From Pseudomonas abieticivorans (lineage in GTDB: Bacteria > Pseudomonadota > Gammaproteobacteria > Pseudomonadales > Pseudomonadaceae), in NCBI RefSeq assembly GCF_023509015.1, contig NZ_CP094975.1, forward strand, positions 3,217,501-3,281,500: 64,000 bases of DNA. The letters run 5' to 3'. Each line of letters opens with the position of its first letter. Within the stretch, counting starts at the first letter, position 1. The notes under the pieces were generated by a model. That model saw nothing but the letters and a program-made list of their open reading frames with translations, had not been told where the DNA came from and ran no database searches. Shown here piece by piece: positions 62,570 to 64,000 of this stretch. The position numbers and the translations under genes were made by a program.

Positions 62570-64000
62570 ACCCCAAGGTGAACGCCCGGCCTTCCTCGCG
62601 ATAACCCTGGCTTTGGCCGTCATAGCTGTACAGCACCCGGCTGTACTGCCGATCAAGCAGGTTGTCGACCTTGAACGTCAGCTTCAACTCAGATGTCGCC
62701 GCCCAACTGCTGCGCAAACCGAGTAACCCATACCCGGCAATCGCCTGCTGGTTGGCCGCGTCGTTGTAGCTGCTGCTCACCGCCTGCCAACCGATCCCCA
62801 GGCCCAAGCGGTCAAATTGCCGGTCCAGGTCCCAGCTTAACGTACGCCGTGCCCGACGGTTCAGGGTATGGCCGCTGTCGCGGTCACGCGGGTCGAGCAG
62901 CGCCAGGCTCAGGTTGCTGTCCCAGCCAAACAATTGCTGGCGCAAGGTGCTTTCAGCGCCATAGATACGTGCACTGCCGATGTTTTGCGGGCGAAAGTCG
63001 CCGTCCAGCACGATGGCGTCGGTCAAGTCTGTACGGTACAGCGAGGTTTCCATCCGGGTGGTATCGCTCAGGCGGCTGCGCCACTGTACTTCGTAACTCC
63101 TGGAGTGTTCGGGCTTGAGCGTGGGGTTGCTGAAGTCCGGGTAGTACAGGTCGTTGAACGTCGGTGCGCGAAAGCCTTCGCTGTAGGACATTACCCAATC
63201 GTTGTCTGCGTTGGCGAACAGCGTCAGCGCGGCACTCCAGGTGTTCTGCCCGCCGAACTGCTGATTGTCGTCACGGCGCAGGCCAATCTGCGTGGCGAAG
63301 GCATCGGTGCGATAGCTGTGCTGCAGGAACACGGCGCGGTTCCAGCGGCTGCTTTCGCTGAAGTCGGTGCTGCTGTCGACCCGGTCCACATAGGCGTCCA
63401 CGCCGCCCAACACGCTGTTGTGCTCGTCCAGCGTCAGGGTGTTCTGCCAGCCCAGGGAGTCGCGGTCAGTGTTGAACACAAACTGCTCGTCGCTGAGGGT
63501 GTCTCTGGAGTGCTCGCGGTTTTCGCTGTGGCCCAGTTCCAGGCGGCTTTTCCAGCGTTCGGTCAGTTGCGCATCGGCGTAGGCGCTTACGCTTGAAACC
63601 TGAAAGTCGCTGTAGGGCTTTTGCCCTACCGAGGTGAACGTGGTGCTGTCGAATCGTCCGAACGGGTTGTCGTACTCGTTCTTGCCCTGATTATCCAGCG
63701 CATTGAAGCCGACTTCCACGTCATCACTCATTTGGTGGCTGAAGCTCAGGCTCAGGGCGCGGTTGCGATAGGCGTCGTGGTCGCCGTCGGTGGCGAAGGA
63801 GCGATGGGTACGGTCGATACCGGCGCTTTCATCCAGCCCGGCGCTCAGGGCGAACCGGGTGTTCTGGTCGGCACCCGAGACACCCAGGTTGCGCTGCCAG
63901 CGCTGCTGGCTGCCCATCGCCATTTGTACCCGGCCGTGCAGGCCGGTCTGGTCTGCGCGGCGGGTAAAAATCTGAATCACCCCGCCCATGGCGTCGGCCC
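62547..64000 (-). CDS. btuB: TonB-dependent outer-membrane receptor, BtuB-like, 5' end outside window
   Basis: About 484 residues of the C-terminal part are present. The part starts inside the plug domain (ADAMGGVIQIFTRR, as in BtuB) and continues through the 22-strand barrel to FTLGFTWTPAL. The signal peptide, TonB box and any cobalamin riboswitch lie beyond the right edge. The convergent BtuF-like gene supports vitamin B12 uptake. Confidence 0.88.
   Translation of the reverse strand, partial: ADAMGGVIQIFTRRADQTGLHGRVQMAMGSQQRWQRNLGVSGADQNTRFALSAGLDESAGIDRTHRSFATDGDHDAYRNRALSLSFSHQMSDDVEVGFNALDNQGKNEYDNPFGRFDSTTFTSVGQKPYSDFQVSSVSAYADAQLTERWKSRLELGHSENREHSRDTLSDEQFVFNTDRDSLGWQNTLTLDEHNSVLGGVDAYVDRVDSSTDFSESSRWNRAVFLQHSYRTDAFATQIGLRRDDNQQFGGQNTWSAALTLFANADNDWVMSYSEGFRAPTFNDLYYPDFSNPTLKPEHSRSYEVQWRSRLSDTTRMETSLYRTDLTDAIVLDGDFRPQNIGSARIYGAESTLRQQLFGWDSNLSLALLDPRDRDSGHTLNRRARRTLSWDLDRQFDRLGLGIGWQAVSSSYNDAANQQAIAGYGLLGLRSSWAATSELKLTFKVDNLLDRQYSRVLYSYDGQSQGYREEGRAFTLGFTWTPAL

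Overview
The window is a chromosomal segment of a fluorescent Pseudomonas, most likely of the P. putida group. The evidence is the 23S/5S rRNA sequence, the gene order birA-coaX-tRNA cluster-secE-nusG-rplKAJL-rpoBC-str-S10-spc-alpha, the katA-ftnA-uvrA-ssb block, the oprG and zinc-operon block, the nrdR-rib-nusB-thiL-pgpA block, and REP palindromes of the putida type. Genus is near certain. The species group is inferred. No prophage, insertion sequence, integron or CRISPR array was seen.

Layout. Positions 1-1.8 kb hold the 3' half of a 23S rRNA gene, a 5S rRNA gene and the rrn terminator, followed by a REP palindrome. Positions 1.99-4.14 kb hold birA, coaX and a SPOR-like membrane protein. 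Positions 4.2-4.75 kb hold tRNA-Tyr, Gly, Thr and Trp with clear sigma-70 promoters. Positions 4.8-35 kb form one long same-strand translation/transcription block: secE-nusG, rplKA, rplJL-rpoBC, rpsLG-fusA-tuf, the S10, spc and alpha operons, and rplQ. In the sequence as given, rplP (L16) carries a one-base frameshift. The tuf copy that some pseudomonads have between tRNA-Thr and tRNA-Trp is absent.

Positions 35-42.4 kb hold stress and DNA-maintenance genes: catalase katA, a haem-ligand-less ferritin/bacterioferritin (ftnA type), uvrA on the minus strand, a YajR-type MFS transporter and ssb. Positions 42.5-45.4 kb are an accessory-looking junction: an alginate-export-family porin, a secreted VOC/glyoxalase-like protein, and a decayed metallo-beta-lactamase-fold remnant. 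Positions 45.4-48 kb hold a sugar-nucleotide reductase-like gene overlapping an NAD-dependent epimerase, then oprG/ompW behind an ANR-type site spaced for class II activation. Positions 48-51.2 kb hold a minus-strand four-gene operon (His-rich ZrgA-like protein, MacB/LolD-like ATPase, FtsX-like permease, DUF3299 lipoprotein-like secreted protein) behind a Zur-like palindrome. This is the most system-like accessory unit in the window.

Positions 51.3-53.8 kb hold a short conserved unknown, a YbbN-like thioredoxin-TPR protein, a methyltransferase and a lipoprotein. Positions 53.9-61.8 kb hold nrdR-ribD-ribE(riboflavin synthase)-ribBA-ribH-nusB-thiL-pgpA, an orphan periplasmic binding protein, ribA, and a small membrane protein. 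A BtuF-like binding protein follows, facing a BtuB-like TonB receptor that runs off the right end.
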